From the NCBI GenBank assembly GCA_004151065.3, contig NWUY0300012652.1, forward strand, positions 14,878 to 28,287: a stretch of 13,410 bases of DNA, in the 5' to 3' direction. A program made the position numbers and the translations under genes. The notes under the pieces were generated by a model that saw nothing but the letters and a program-made list of their open reading frames with translations, had not been told where the DNA came from and searched no databases. This stretch comes from Larix sibirica (Eukaryota > Streptophyta > Pinopsida > Pinales > Pinaceae). Below, piece after piece: positions 1 through 8,364 of this stretch (its first letter is position 1; every line of letters begins with the position of its first letter).

Positions 1-482
1 AACTGATAAGAAGAGCACCAACTCTTAATCCAAGGCCCAACTTGGTTTTCTCAACTCCAACTGAGAATGGATGGGGAGTCCAATCCTCAAATGCAAGACT
101 TGGCTTGCAATATGATATCAATCTCACTGTCCCAATCACAAATTAATCAACTGCTTCTCAACCATATTGTCACTGTTAATCAACTGTCACAAATCATTGT
201 TAAGTCAAAGCAATCTCTGTCATGTCATGAATATCATTGTCAAATCAAAGTCAATGTCATTGTTGTCACAAGTCATCAACTACTGTTATCATTCTTTGAT
301 CACTGCTGCTCTATCAACCAATTCATCAAAGGAGTCTGCTTATACATTGCTCATGCCAAGATATCAAGGAGTCTTCTCTCCTCACGTCAAGACTTCAAGG
401 ATCTACTCTATGTCACTTCAAACAATTGCCTCTTAAGAATATCACAATAATGTCACCAGTCACTGTCATTACACGTCACTGT
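1..482. other. No recognisable gene; GTCA-rich non-coding DNA
   Basis: I see no gene here. Short open frames on the plus strand (67-450 and 167-436) overlap each other, have low-complexity Ser/Ile/His/Gln-rich translations and match no family I know. The stretch from about 168 onward is dominated by degenerate TGTCA/GTCA words, described as its own repeat feature. Positions 1-120 are ordinary mixed sequence with no recognised motif. Confidence 0.6.
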
Positions 483-562
483 CACTGTGATGGCAGAACG
501 ATGGTCATTGTCAATCATATCATTTGTCATATCAAAGATTATTACTGTCATACTCATGTCAT
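168..562 (+). repeat. Degenerate, strand-biased GTCA-rich repeat tract
   Basis: By hand count the tetramer GTCA occurs 22 times on the plus strand between 168 and 562, where one or two would be expected by chance. Its reverse complement TGAC is essentially absent from the same plus-strand stretch. The words often sit in longer units such as ATTGTCA, ATGTCAT and CACTGTCA at irregular spacing. This looks like a decayed short tandem repeat rather than a regular array. The right part runs into the 483-801 copy. No coding role is visible. Confidence 0.55.
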
Positions 563-801
563 CTTCATATTAGTTCAAATATATGTTCTTGAATCAATAA
601 GACATGTAAATAGAGTATCTAACCAAATTACAGGCAACCTCAGATATATTTATGAACTTGGGATAATAGCTTGCTGTAGCTAAACTATAGCTTCCTCTGT
701 AGTCTGATCAAACTTTTGTCTAGACGAGATTAGAGGACGTGGAAACCAACCAAGAACACTAAATGTTTCCTTTCATTCCAGTCACTATCTCTATATTGCA
801 C
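483..801 (+). repeat. 319-bp direct repeat, left copy
   Basis: This copy aligns without gaps to 803-1121 at a constant offset of 320. I count 28 mismatches in 319 positions (about 91% identity), all in the first 250 or so positions; the last 65 or so are identical. It ends immediately before the single N at 802, and the partner begins immediately after it. That geometry suggests an unmerged contig overlap as much as a true tandem duplication. No coding content is recognised. Confidence 0.9.
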
Positions 802-802
802 N
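802..802. other. Single-N assembly junction
   Basis: One ambiguous base lies exactly between the two 319-bp copies. Some scaffolding programs write a single n where two contigs were predicted to overlap but could not be merged. The flanking duplicated sequence fits that reading. Confidence 0.75.
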
Positions 803-1121
803 CACTGTCATGGAAGAACGATTTTCATTGTCAATAATATCACTTGTCATATAAAATATTATTACCGTCATACTCCTGTCATCTTCACATTAGTTCAAAT
901 ATATGTTCTTGACTCAATAAGAAATGTAAATAGATTATCTAACCAACTTACAGTCAACCTCAGATAGATTTCTGAACTTGAGCTAATAGATTGTTGTAGC
1001 TAAACTGTAGCTTCCTCTGTATTCCGAGCAAACTTTTGTCTAGATGAGATTAGAGGATGTGGAAACCAACCAAGAACACTAAATGTTTCCTTTCATTCCA
1101 GTCACTATCTCTATATTGCAC
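803..1121 (+). repeat. 319-bp direct repeat, right copy
   Basis: Partner of 483-801. Of the 28 differences, 18 are A/C or G/T exchanges, 9 are transitions, one is G/C and none is A/T. Natural divergence of plant repeats is normally rich in transitions, so this spectrum is odd and may reflect read errors at a contig end. Sequence continues beyond 1121 without further similarity to the left copy. Confidence 0.9.
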
Positions 1122-2565
1122 TAGTATATCTCTTGATCCTCTCACTTACGGTTGTAGCTTATTAGAAATACAATTACATCATACTAATCTATATGACTAT
1201 ACAAGAGATTTGAATTTGAACTTTGCTCTACCCCAAAGTCAGAGAAGACAAAAATTGACCGAGGTTACTCTTCAAACCTGAGGCTGTAACTAACTTCAGA
1301 TGCCTTCATTAATCTCTATAAGCAGCTTGTAACATACTCATTTCAACTGCCTGAGTATCTATGTATACTGTAAATTAGTGCTTGAAAGGCACTTCCTCCA
1401 ACTATATATGTTTATACAAGTTTAACACTTGATTGAAGGCTAATTAAATCACCTTGATCTGCATGCAACTGTCTTCACCAACATAATATCTTGAGAACTT
1501 CTTTCTTTCAGACCTTCAATTGTCTCCTGAGTCTGATCTTACATTTTCCTTTAGATTCCTTAACAAGGTCAACTTTATGTACATGTGGCTACCAAAACCA
1601 GTCCAAGGAACAATCCATAATAGGTCGAAATTCTGTCCTTGTACTTCAATTGTTTTTCAGATATAAATATGTGCCAAAGGATTGCCTTGAAACCTGAACC
1701 CTCCTTTGCTTCCTCGGTACTCCTGTTCCCACCTACAACTCCCTCAGTATACCCAAATTTTAGAGCTAGATTAGAAGCACACAACTTGCATATTTGAAGA
1801 GAGGAGGTGAGGTAAACATATATAGATTTTCACAAGTCGTTTAGGGTTTGACCATGAGCTAGCCAACCTTATAAAATTAATTTAAAAAATAATTAAAATA
1901 ACTTTATTAGGCTGGTTGACCTTACAAGAAGGGGTAAATTTGCCTTGACAAATTTAAAAATTAAAATCTCTTCAACCGCGAGGATTTAGGAGACACTCCA
2001 CATATCAATTGAAAGGGCTTGACAAGGGTTATCTCCCTATGTGGGTCTAGCTTGTAAATACATTATCCTTCACCTTTGTTTTCTTCAATTTGTGTAGGAC
2101 ATCATATTTGACTTGATAACTTTTTGAATGTTTCTTCAAGCACTTATAAGGGCTTTAAGGCCATCCACAATGGTTTCATTACCATATGACTTCATAAATA
2201 TCAAGCAAGAGGGATGATTTGAAGGATATGTGGGTTCTATCATCATAATTCACCATCAAGGATATCAAGGACATACTACCATGTCCAAGGGCTTCATGAC
2301 CACATCAATATCATCATCATGACCATTATGATCAAGGATACAAGGGAATCATCATTGTAATGAACAAGTAAGGGATTCAACACCATGTCCATCAAGTGGT
2401 CCAAGTGCCATGTGTGTGGGTTCAAGAAATTTTACAACCAAGTGCAATGGAATTCTTCATTTTGATCATCAAAGTACCGAGAGCCCATAAAACATGTCCA
2501 TCAGTGTAGCAAGATCATCATCACATCCATGTTGACATCAATGCCAACAAATTCTCAACATAAAT
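1122..2565. other. Non-coding DNA without recognised gene
   Basis: No convincing gene. A minus-strand frame at 1575-1784 and a plus-strand frame at 1491-1697 overlap, are short, and show no domain I recognise. Positions 1860-1975 are very AT-rich. Positions 2160-2550 are rich in ATCA, ATCAAGGA and CATGTCCA words, again low-complexity-like, and include a small hairpin (stem 2269-2274 with 2281-2286). A telomere-like motif lies at 1839-1849. The segment from about 2091 might belong to the left LTR, since it opens with TGTGTAG next to a CAATT pentamer, but it does not align with the right LTR. Confidence 0.5.
1839..1849 (+). promoter_or_regulatory. Telo-box-like motif GTTTAGGGTTT
   Basis: The 11 bases are one and a half units of the plant telomere repeat (AAACCCTAAAC on the minus strand). 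Such telo-boxes are known in plant promoters and are bound by Myb/TRB-type proteins. A single short match in non-coding DNA next to no recognised gene may be chance. Confidence 0.25.
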
Positions 2566-2728
2566 TCCCTTTATGAATTAATTATTCAAGATTACTTTAT
2601 AATGTTACTTTTTCCCCAAGTGACATTAATTAATTAATTAATCCCTTTTTCGTCGACTATAGCCTACGTGAATTTAATAGGCTAATAAGTCATTCCATGG
2701 ATTGATCATTCAGAAAGGGGCATTGCTA
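2566..2728 (-). mobile_element. 3' LTR remnant (U3 start) of chromoviral element A
   Basis: This stretch aligns with 10595-10753, the U3 end of the right-hand LTR, at roughly 85% identity with a 4-bp length difference in an ATTA-repeat run. Shared landmarks are the ATTAATTAATTA run, the block CGACTATAGC and the terminal AAAGGG(G/A)CATT. On the minus strand it follows a purine-rich tract (complement of 2729-2740), the expected position of a polypurine tract just before a 3' LTR. Similarity stops at about 2565, near where the promoter would begin, so only the first 160 or so bases of the LTR are recognisable. The chromodomain frame reads about 20 bases into it before stopping at 2706. Confidence 0.8.
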
Positions 2729-3451
2729 TCCTCTCTACCCAAGATTTCTTGTCCTCAAGCAATTTCAATTCAGTGTGTCGCATGATATGATCTCCCTCCC
2801 AAGTAGCATCCTCTACTGGAAAGTCTCTCCACCTGAAAAGATACTCCTTGATCACTTTGCTCCTAAATCTCCTCTCTCTAACATCCATAAATTATATCTT
2901 TAGGGATGAGTACCAACTGGCCCTCCTCATCTAGTGGGGGTAACTCTACTAAAGTAGTAACTTGTTGTCCAACTTCCTTCTTGAGGCATGGAACATGAAA
3001 GACATGTGAATATTACTCCCCTCTAGAAGCTTTAGCTCGTAAGCTACCTCTCCAACTCTCTAAATCACCCTTTAGGGACCATCAAAGCATGGATTCACCT
3101 TCTCTGCACCACTTTTCTTGAATGAAAACTGTATGTATGGATGCAATCTCAGAAAAACCAAATTTTCTAACTCCAAACTATGCTCAAGCCTGTTCCTGTC
3201 TGTATACACCTTTTGCTGGTTCTCAGGCCGGTTATAGATTATCATTAAGGACTTTAAGGATATCTTGGTTCTCGTGTATCCATTCTTTGTATTTGGGTTC
3301 CTTGCTATCCCCAAATGCCGTGTCCAAAAATTAAGGAGCATCATATCCATACACCGCTCGAAATGGGGTCATACCAATGGACATATGGTAAGTGGTATTG
3401 CAAGATTGTTCTCCCAAGTGAAACCATTTAACCCATGCTCTATGCTGTCCT
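2723..3451 (-). pseudogene. Integrase C-terminus + chromodomain, copy 1
   Basis: From high to low coordinates, the minus strand encodes the end of the integrase core, a C-terminal GPY-like module (3072-3350) with the run FLRLHPYIQFSFKKSGAEK and a conserved FDGP, and then a chromodomain (about 2730-2895). The chromodomain carries EYLFRWRDFPVEDATWEG, whose two Trp and acidic residues match chromoviral chromodomains; these domains are thought to steer integration to marked chromatin. A TAA stop at 3072-3074 follows FDGP, where a Tyr is usual. It is a second version of 3453-4177, about 92% identical by eye with a few short indels. It ends exactly at the N, so it may be an assembly overlap rather than a real duplicate. 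Confidence 0.85.
2729..2740 (-). other. Probable polypurine tract (copy 1)
   Basis: The minus strand reads GGGTAGAGAGGA immediately before the LTR start, where plus-strand priming begins in LTR retrotransposons. In the second copy the equivalent tract (3459-3470) is cleaner, reading AGGAAGGGAGGA on the minus strand, which suggests copy 1 has drifted. Confidence 0.5.
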
Positions 3452-3452
3452 N
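3452..3452. other. Single-N assembly junction in element A
   Basis: The base before this N (3451) corresponds to 4177 in the right copy, and the first bases after it (3453 onward) correspond to 2723 onward in the left copy. The left segment's last 729 bases and the right segment's first 725 bases are therefore the same retroelement region, as expected for two contigs that should have been overlapped. Confidence 0.8.
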
Positions 3453-4177
3453 TTGATATCCTCCCTTCCTGAGATTGCTTGTCCTCGAGCAACTGCAAAT
3501 CAGTGTGCCGCATGATATGATGATCTCCCTCCCAGGTAGCATCCTCTACTGGAAAGTATCTCCACCTGACAAGATACTCCTTTATCACTTTGCTCCTAAA
3601 TCTCCTCTCTCTGACATCCATAATATCCTCAAGGATGAGTACCAACTGGCCCTCCTCATATAGTGGGGGTAACTCTACTAAAGTAATAACTTGTTGTCCA
3701 ACTGCCTTCTTGAGGCATGGCACATGAAAGACATGTGAATCTTACTCCCCTCTGGCAGCTTGAGCTCGTAAGCTACCTCCCCAACTCTCTGAATCACCCT
3801 CTAGGGACCATCAAAGCGTGGATTCAACTTCTCTGCACCACTTTTCTTGAATGAAAACTGTCTGTATGGATGCAATCTCAGAAAAATCAAATTTTCTAAC
3901 TCGAAACTGTGCTCAAGCTTGTTCATGTTTGTATACACCTTTTGTTGGTTCTCAGGCCGCCTACAGATTATCCTTAGGTACTTTAAGGATATCTTGGTTC
4001 TCGTGTATCCATTGTTTGTATTTGGGTTCCTTGCTATCCCCAAATTTCGTGTCCACAAATTAAGGAGCATCATATCCATGTGCTCGGAATGGGGTCATAC
4101 CAATGGACATATGGTAAGTGGTATTGCAAGATTGTTCTCCCAAGTGAAACCATTTAACCCATGCTCTATGTTGTCCT
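3453..4177 (-). pseudogene. Integrase C-terminus + chromodomain, copy 2
   Basis: Better-preserved version of the same module. The minus strand gives the integrase C-terminus (3801-4079) with FLRLHPYRQFSFKKSGAEK and NPRFDGP. A linker follows that ends in an acidic EEGQLVLILED stretch, and then the chromodomain (about 3475-3640) with RERRFRSKVIKEYLVRWRYF and EDATWEG. A TAG at 3801-3803 sits at the same codon as the TAA of copy 1, so both versions share a dead position just after FDGP. The purine tract at 3459-3470 precedes the N. It joins directly to the integrase core at higher coordinates, so this is the copy physically continuous with the rest of element A's pol. Confidence 0.88.
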
Positions 4178-4640
4178 GGCACATAGTTGTGCAGATACCC
4201 CTTGATCCATTTGTTCACAATATTTGTCTAGCCATCCGTCTAGGGTGATAACTGGTGTTGGGAGTTAACTTTGCACCTTCCAATATAAACACCTCCTGCC
4301 AAAATGCACTGAGAAACATGTTGTCCCTATCACTGACAATGAACTTCGGCATCCCATGGAGTTTGAACACCTCCATGAAGAACAACTCTGCCAATTGCGA
4401 TGATGAATACTTTTAAAAAATGGTGAATAAGTGTGTGAACTTATTCAACTGATCAACTACTACATATATTTAATCTCTTCCTTGCACCTCGGTCAGGATG
4501 AAGTCCATCGACACACTTTCCCACTTCTGCTCTAGGATGGGTAGTGCTGCTTTAGTAACCCTGTTAAGTGAGTATGCTCTAACTTGTTCTGTTGATAAGT
4601 CATACACTCCCACACATGCCCCAGTACATCATCTTTGAGG
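4178..4640 (-). pseudogene. Integrase zinc-binding end and catalytic core, degenerate
   Basis: The minus strand encodes the end of an HHCC zinc-binding domain followed by the DDE core. WECMTYQQNK (about 4585-4615) shows the first Cys of the CxxC pair, but the second is Tyr (codon 4595-4597). The core follows with VSMDFI, whose first catalytic Asp is at 4503-4505, and MPKFIVSDRD, whose second Asp is at 4329-4331. Near the third catalytic position one base is missing in the expected YHPQTDGQTE motif around 4239-4243, a TAG replaces Gln at 4228-4230, and the residue expected to be catalytic Glu is Asn (4222-4224). A retroviral-type integrase joins element cDNA to host DNA; this copy should be inactive. 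Confidence 0.85.
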
Positions 4641-5023
4641 CCCTTCCATGAGAACCTCTCTCTAATCTGCCTTTAAATCTTGAAATATCAAGGATGCCCT
4701 ACCAATGGTGTATCATGTGTGGCCCTCATGATCTTCTCTTTAAGCTTGGAATCTAGCACTAAGTATATCCAATATTTTTAGAATATAATTTCATCCACCA
4801 CCGTGTACTTGTCATCCTAAATGTGACCATCCATCAACTCACAAGAAAACTTGTTCTTGGAGTACTCCACCAACAGGTGTGCCTTTGGATCAGCTGAAAC
4901 CTCCATAGGTGAACATGTGGTTGGTTTCATGGAGAGGGAATCAACAACAATGTTTTTCTTCCTCTTCACATACTCAATTTCAAAATCATAGGCTTGTATC
5001 TTGCTTACCCATTTCTGTTGCCT
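4641..5023 (-). pseudogene. RNase H-integrase connection, degenerate
   Basis: On the minus strand the frame continues from RNase H past a TAG (near 5023) into RQQKWVSK, the conserved start of the connection between RNase H and integrase in Ty3/gypsy pol. A Lys/Asp-rich linker and the beginning of the integrase zinc-binding region follow. Stops in all frames interrupt it. No separate gene is visible here. Confidence 0.65.
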
Positions 5024-5398
5024 CTAATTGAAGACCATATGTTCTAGGAAGTACCGCAAGCTGTTATGGTCAGTTCTCACCACAAATATGCCACCTACCA
5101 AATATTTTTTGAACGTCACCAAACCATGCATGATGGAGAGCATCTCCTTGTCGCATATGGAGTAGATCCTCTCGATCTTCTGACTCTCAAACACTATCGG
5201 ATTTTTATTCTGCATCAAAACAACTCCTATACCCTCACCTGATACATCACACTCAAGCATAAAGGGATGAGTGAAATTAGGAAGTGTCAAAACTAGACAA
5301 GTGCTCATCACCTCCTTAAGCTTGTCAAATTCCTGTTGAGATTCTTCTGTCCACCTAAATGCCCCTTTCTTTGTGAGATCCATCGAGAATTCCCCCAA
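5024..5398 (-). pseudogene. RNase H domain of pol
   Basis: This is the longest uninterrupted pol segment. The translation contains FMLECDVSGEGIGVVLMQ, PIVFESQKI, CDKEMLSIMHGL and VVRTDHNSLRYFLE. These match the Ty3/gypsy RNase H, which removes RNA from the RNA/DNA hybrid during reverse transcription. The three acidic positions usually needed (Asp in CDVSG, Glu in DKEML, Asp in TDHNSL) all remain. The upstream part (FDKLKEVMSTCLVLTLPNF) is the usual tether to RT. It ends at a TAG where an acidic residue is common in the family. Despite the preserved residues it has no intact upstream reading frame. Confidence 0.93.
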
Positions 5399-5411
5399 CT
5401 ATGATAATCCC

Positions 5412-6149
5412 TTAACAAAGCGGCTGCAAGAACTGTATATCGCATAAAACCCATGCTACTCGATCTTTAAGGTTCATAGGCGGTGGCCAATCCAATATGG
5501 CATGGATCTTCTCTTGATGTACCTTTAAACCCTTCACACTAATCACATGGACCAAACAAAATATCTTTGTCATGCCAAATTCACACTTCAAATCCTTGGC
5601 ATACAATGGATTCTCCTCCATGATTCCCATTACCTCATCCAAATGCCTCAAGTGCTCTTCCCATGTCATGCTGTATATAAGAAGATCATCAAAGAATACC
5701 AATGTAAACTTCTTCAATTTCTTGTTGAATATGTGGTTCATTCAATATTGAAAAGTGGTAGGTGCATTGGTCAACTCAAATGGCATGACCAAAAACTCAT
5801 TGCGACCATAACAGACACTTGAAAGCAGTCTTGTGAATATCTTGCTCTTTGACCTTGATCTAATGATATCCCAATCGAAGATCAATCTTCAAAAAGTACA
5901 CTGATCCATGAAACTCATCCAAGAAATCATCGATCCTAGGAACAAGACACTTATTTTGATCATTTTCTTATTTAGGGCCCTATAATCAATACACATTTGC
6001 ATGGTTCCATCCTTCTTCTCAACCAAGACAACAAAATAAGTGAATGGGATGGAACTAGGTCTGATATGCCCCATCAATAACAACTCCTTTATTTCCTTCT
6101 CTATCTCATCTTTGTACTTGTTTGGGTGCTTGTATGGAGTAATGATCAC
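5412..6149 (-). pseudogene. Reverse transcriptase domain, several stops
   Basis: The N-terminal fingers (5889-6149) contain HIRPSSIPF, VVLVEKKDGT and MCIDYRALNK, standard Ty3/gypsy RT motifs. The palm continues in another frame with LKIDLRLGYH (catalytic Asp codon 5881-5883), directly followed by TAG at 5860-5862 where Gln is expected. The C-terminal part (5412-5741) has FTLVFFDDLLIYS with both catalytic Asp codons at 5685-5690, then KCEFGMTKI. A TGA at 5742-5744 precedes MNHIF. The active-site residues survive while the frame is broken at least three times, as expected from decay without selection. RT copies element RNA into DNA in the cytoplasmic particle. Confidence 0.93.
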
Positions 6150-6456
6150 GGACTTGGGCCCTTATTTTAACTTAATGGTGTGCTCGAGCCCTTGTTAGGA
6201 GGTCTCCCTAGAGGGATCTCTCCAAAATCCTAGTCATGTTTTCTCAACAATGACTGAATGTCTACATGATACAACTGGATGTTGTTTGAGTATTTTTGAG
6301 TTGTAATCAAACACTCGCGTATGCTATATCCCCATGTCTGAATAAGGCTGCCATCGGCTTAGCTGAAACAATCCTTGGAGCACTATTGGACATGCCCCTC
6401 AGAACTACCCTCTTACCGTCTGGTGCATTGAATCCCATCTCCAATGTTTGATAGTT
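6150..6456 (-). pseudogene. Protease-RT linker of pol
   Basis: The minus strand continues upstream of the RT fingers through a TAA near 6165 into the spacer that joins protease to RT. I recognise TIKLK just before that stop, a usual lead-in to RT. The rest has stops in all frames. No independent gene is seen. Confidence 0.5.
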
Positions 6457-6738
6457 CTACGAGATTGTTCCCAAAGTACTTAGCCACTGGACACCCAAAA
6501 CTACGTTAGTGTCTGCGAGCTCAACCACATAGAAATCATCTGTCATATTGTAGTTTTCCATCGTCACAGTTAGCCACAATACCTTTTGTTTGCATGCCAT
6601 AATGCACCCACCGGATACCACCACACTGAATCCCTCAAATTCATCTGTAGGGATGCATGTGTTGGCCACCAAAGCTGCATCTATAAAGTTGTGGGTTGCC
6701 CCACCATCGATAAAAATCATGACATGTTGTCCCTGCAC
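6457..6738 (-). pseudogene. Retrotransposon aspartic protease
   Basis: The translation holds VMIFIDGGATHNFID followed by a hydrophobic beta-rich stretch and VLGVQWLSTLG, matching the single-domain pepsin-like protease of Ty3/gypsy elements that cleaves the gag-pol polyprotein. The catalytic Asp codon is 6706-6708. The usual DSGAT has become DGGAT, losing the Ser normally next to the catalytic Asp. Family members end with the same VLGMxWL-type motif, so the domain is nearly full length. The upstream gag frame runs into it in the same orientation. Confidence 0.93.
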
Positions 6739-6799
6739 TACTCCCTTAACCCTGGAAGTGTGAAATGTAGGAACACATGATAGGATAGCAATAGTCCCA

Positions 6800-8058
6800 T
6801 CCTAAGTCTCTTCACTAGGCTGCTCGACTTCCTTACTGTTATGCTCACCATCCTAATCCTGTCTTGCCTCATTGTCCTCATCACTGTCCGAGAGAACCTC
6901 TATGTAATGAACTTTACCTTTACCCATGCACCTATGACCTAGTTCCCAAGTCTCTTTATAGATAAAACACAATTGCTTCCTTATTAGTTCATTCTAGGTC
7001 TCCTCATCCAACTTGTTTTTCCCAGTCCACTCCTTCTAGAAGGGCTTCTCGTCTTTATTTTTTTTAGGAATGAAGGTTTTCTACCGACGTTTACTCTTGG
7101 GTATTATGTCCTCCATGTACCATGCTTTGATGATGGCATCCTGTAAAGTATCATGTTTGATTGCATTAACCCAACCATGCAGTGGCTTGGCTAACCACTC
7201 AATGAACAACATAACTAATCAATGCTCTGACACAACTATCACCATGACTACAATCCTATGAAACTCTTATTTGTAAGCATCTATTGTACCTATCTGTTTG
7301 ATCCGTTCCATCTCCCTAAAATGAAACTATGGATCCTTCTTATCAAATCGGCCATTCTACCTCTGTGTGAATTCCAAGCATTAGGTGATTCTAGAATGTC
7401 CCAATGTGACTAGTCCATGGTACCAACACTCATGAGCCTCTCCCTACAAATGTAGGGTAGCATATTTGGTCACTTCTATCTCCTTCATGGGATTGATTTG
7501 GTAATATATGTCCAACTTCTGAACCCAAACTTTAGCCATGCATTTGTTAGGACCATCAAAGGAAGGGATGGATAACTTCCCAAACTTCCATTGAAGATCA
7601 AAATTATGTTGGCCCCTATTGAAGTCTCTTGGTTTATTCCTTTACTTGATGGTACAAAAGTCCTATAATGACATCACTGCATGAAAATCCAAACCAAGAG
7701 TTTGATATTCCCTCAAATAATCATTAAAAATATCACCTAACACTTGCTTCCCTATATTTCCATCTCGCTTCTCCTCCACGAACTGGGGTAAGAGAGGTCT
7801 AGGAGTCACTTTTTTGGTTGACCGAGTGTTGTTCTAAATAGGGATATGTGTGTTACTCCATTCTGCATGATTCTCATTATGCCCATTAATCCCTCATCAT
7901 CTATTGTTTACCCCATGGTTTTGTTTTTCTTGAGTGCTTGTGATAAGCTGAGTCACGAGCTAAACAAAGTGCTACTACCCCTTGGCCAAATCATTTAACA
8001 TGCCCATAGTACTACCTTCCAGTGGTTCATTCCTATTTGTGTCATTCTTATCCCACAT
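6800..8058 (-). pseudogene. Gag (capsid/nucleocapsid) of element A
   Basis: The probable start is the ATG whose complement is 8056-8058 (MWDKND), paralleled by MGEKND at the same place in element B. Further along, the minus strand gives KFGKLSIPSFDGPNKCMAK, WVQKLDIYY and EWWYHGL, typical of the Ty3/gypsy gag capsid fold, and then a zinc knuckle near 6927-6976. Many stops and frame changes interrupt it, for example near 7435, 7205 and 7010. The C-terminal acidic stretch DSDEDNE precedes the protease. Gag would form the virus-like particle; this copy cannot. Confidence 0.85.
6927..6976 (-). pseudogene. Zinc knuckle of gag with a lost Cys
   Basis: The minus strand reads CFIYKETWELGHRCMGKGK. The plant gypsy consensus is C-x2-C-x4-H-x4-C with a GHRC ending. 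Here the second Cys is Tyr, a single TGT/TGC to TAT/TAC-type change, so zinc binding would be impaired. Knuckles of this type bind the element RNA. Confidence 0.8.
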
Positions 8059-8191
8059 ATCTTCCTCTTCTTCTTATTTAGCTAGGAATATTTTTTTAGA
8101 CCCTCTGTCTCCTCTTCTCCTATAGGTGATATATTTTTTGTCCTCTGTATTCATAACAGAAACATGCACCCATGGGCTAACAAAATCACTA

Positions 8192-8203
8192 GCTCTGGTA
8201 CCA
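8192..8203 (-). other. Primer-binding site of element A
   Basis: The minus strand reads TGGTACCAGAGC, one base from TGGTATCAGAGC, the complement of the 3' end of plant initiator tRNA-Met and the usual plant gypsy primer site. It lies one base inside the LTR end (TGTAG on the plus strand from 8205), as expected. Confidence 0.85.
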
Positions 8204-8204
8204 T

Positions 8205-8362
8205 TGTAGTGACCCTTGTTAGATCTTGACTAAATTTTTAGTTAATTGTTTATGTACTCTTGGCTTGGGAATTTCGTCAAACACTTTAGTAATAACACTT
8301 AGAAACCATTGTAACATTCCCAAATATGTTTTGATTGTTCTTTATGACGAATTTGACTACTG
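8205..8362 (-). mobile_element. 5' LTR fragment (U5 end) of element A
   Basis: It starts with TGTAG on the plus strand (complement of the terminal CTACA) next to the primer-binding site. It shares several blocks with the start of the 9542-10753 LTR, including TTTTTAGTT and TTTCGTCAAACACTTT. Overall similarity is only moderate. It is cut after 158 bases by the NN at 8363-8364, so most of this LTR is missing. Confidence 0.8.
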
Positions 8363-8364
8363 NN
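8363..8364. other. NN assembly junction
   Basis: Two ambiguous bases separate an LTR fragment from a gag-internal fragment. Sequence left of it (7434-8362) is related to sequence starting at 8778 at roughly 80% identity, so the join brings two versions of the same element region together. Confidence 0.7.

Larger units (their letters stand above)
2566..8362 (-). mobile_element. Degenerate Ty3/gypsy chromovirus (element A)
   Basis: Read on the minus strand the order is LTR fragment, tRNA-Met-type primer-binding site, gag with zinc knuckle, aspartic protease, reverse transcriptase, RNase H, integrase, chromodomain, polypurine tract, LTR remnant. Protease-RT-RNase H-integrase order defines Ty3/gypsy, and the C-terminal chromodomain defines chromoviruses. 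Every domain is interrupted by stops or frameshifts, so this is a non-autonomous relic. The integrase C-terminus and chromodomain appear twice around an N at 3452, and the 5' LTR is cut at the NN of 8363-8364. I do not assign a clade. Confidence 0.93.

Noticed and set aside
168-562. GTCA-rich tract as a CRISPR array
   Set aside because: Repeat words are only 4-8 bases, irregularly spaced and without uniform spacers, and the context is plant-like.
67-683. Three overlapping plus-strand open frames as possible genes
   Set aside because: They overlap in different frames, are low-complexity products of the GTCA-rich tract, and show no known domain.
1491-1784. Opposed frames (68 and 69 codons) that might mark a small gene or exon
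   Set aside because: They are antisense to each other, have no recognisable motif, and neither has supporting splice or homology evidence visible by eye.
1860-1935. Inverted-repeat-like pair around an AT-rich core (AGCCAACCTTA and GGCTGGTTGACCTTA) as a MITE end
   Set aside because: The pairing is imperfect and partly direct rather than inverted; no flanking target duplication was found.
2269-2286. Small hairpin GGACAT/ATGTCC with a 6-base loop as a regulatory element or terminator
   Set aside because: A 6-bp stem is common by chance, it lacks a T run, and it lies in a low-complexity region.
3122-4248. Plus-strand frames over the integrase/chromodomain region
   Set aside because: They are shadows of the minus-strand pol sequence, which has clear family motifs.
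6586-7261. Plus-strand frames at 6586-6780 and 7070-7261
   Set aside because: They are antisense to protease and gag, with no domain of their own.
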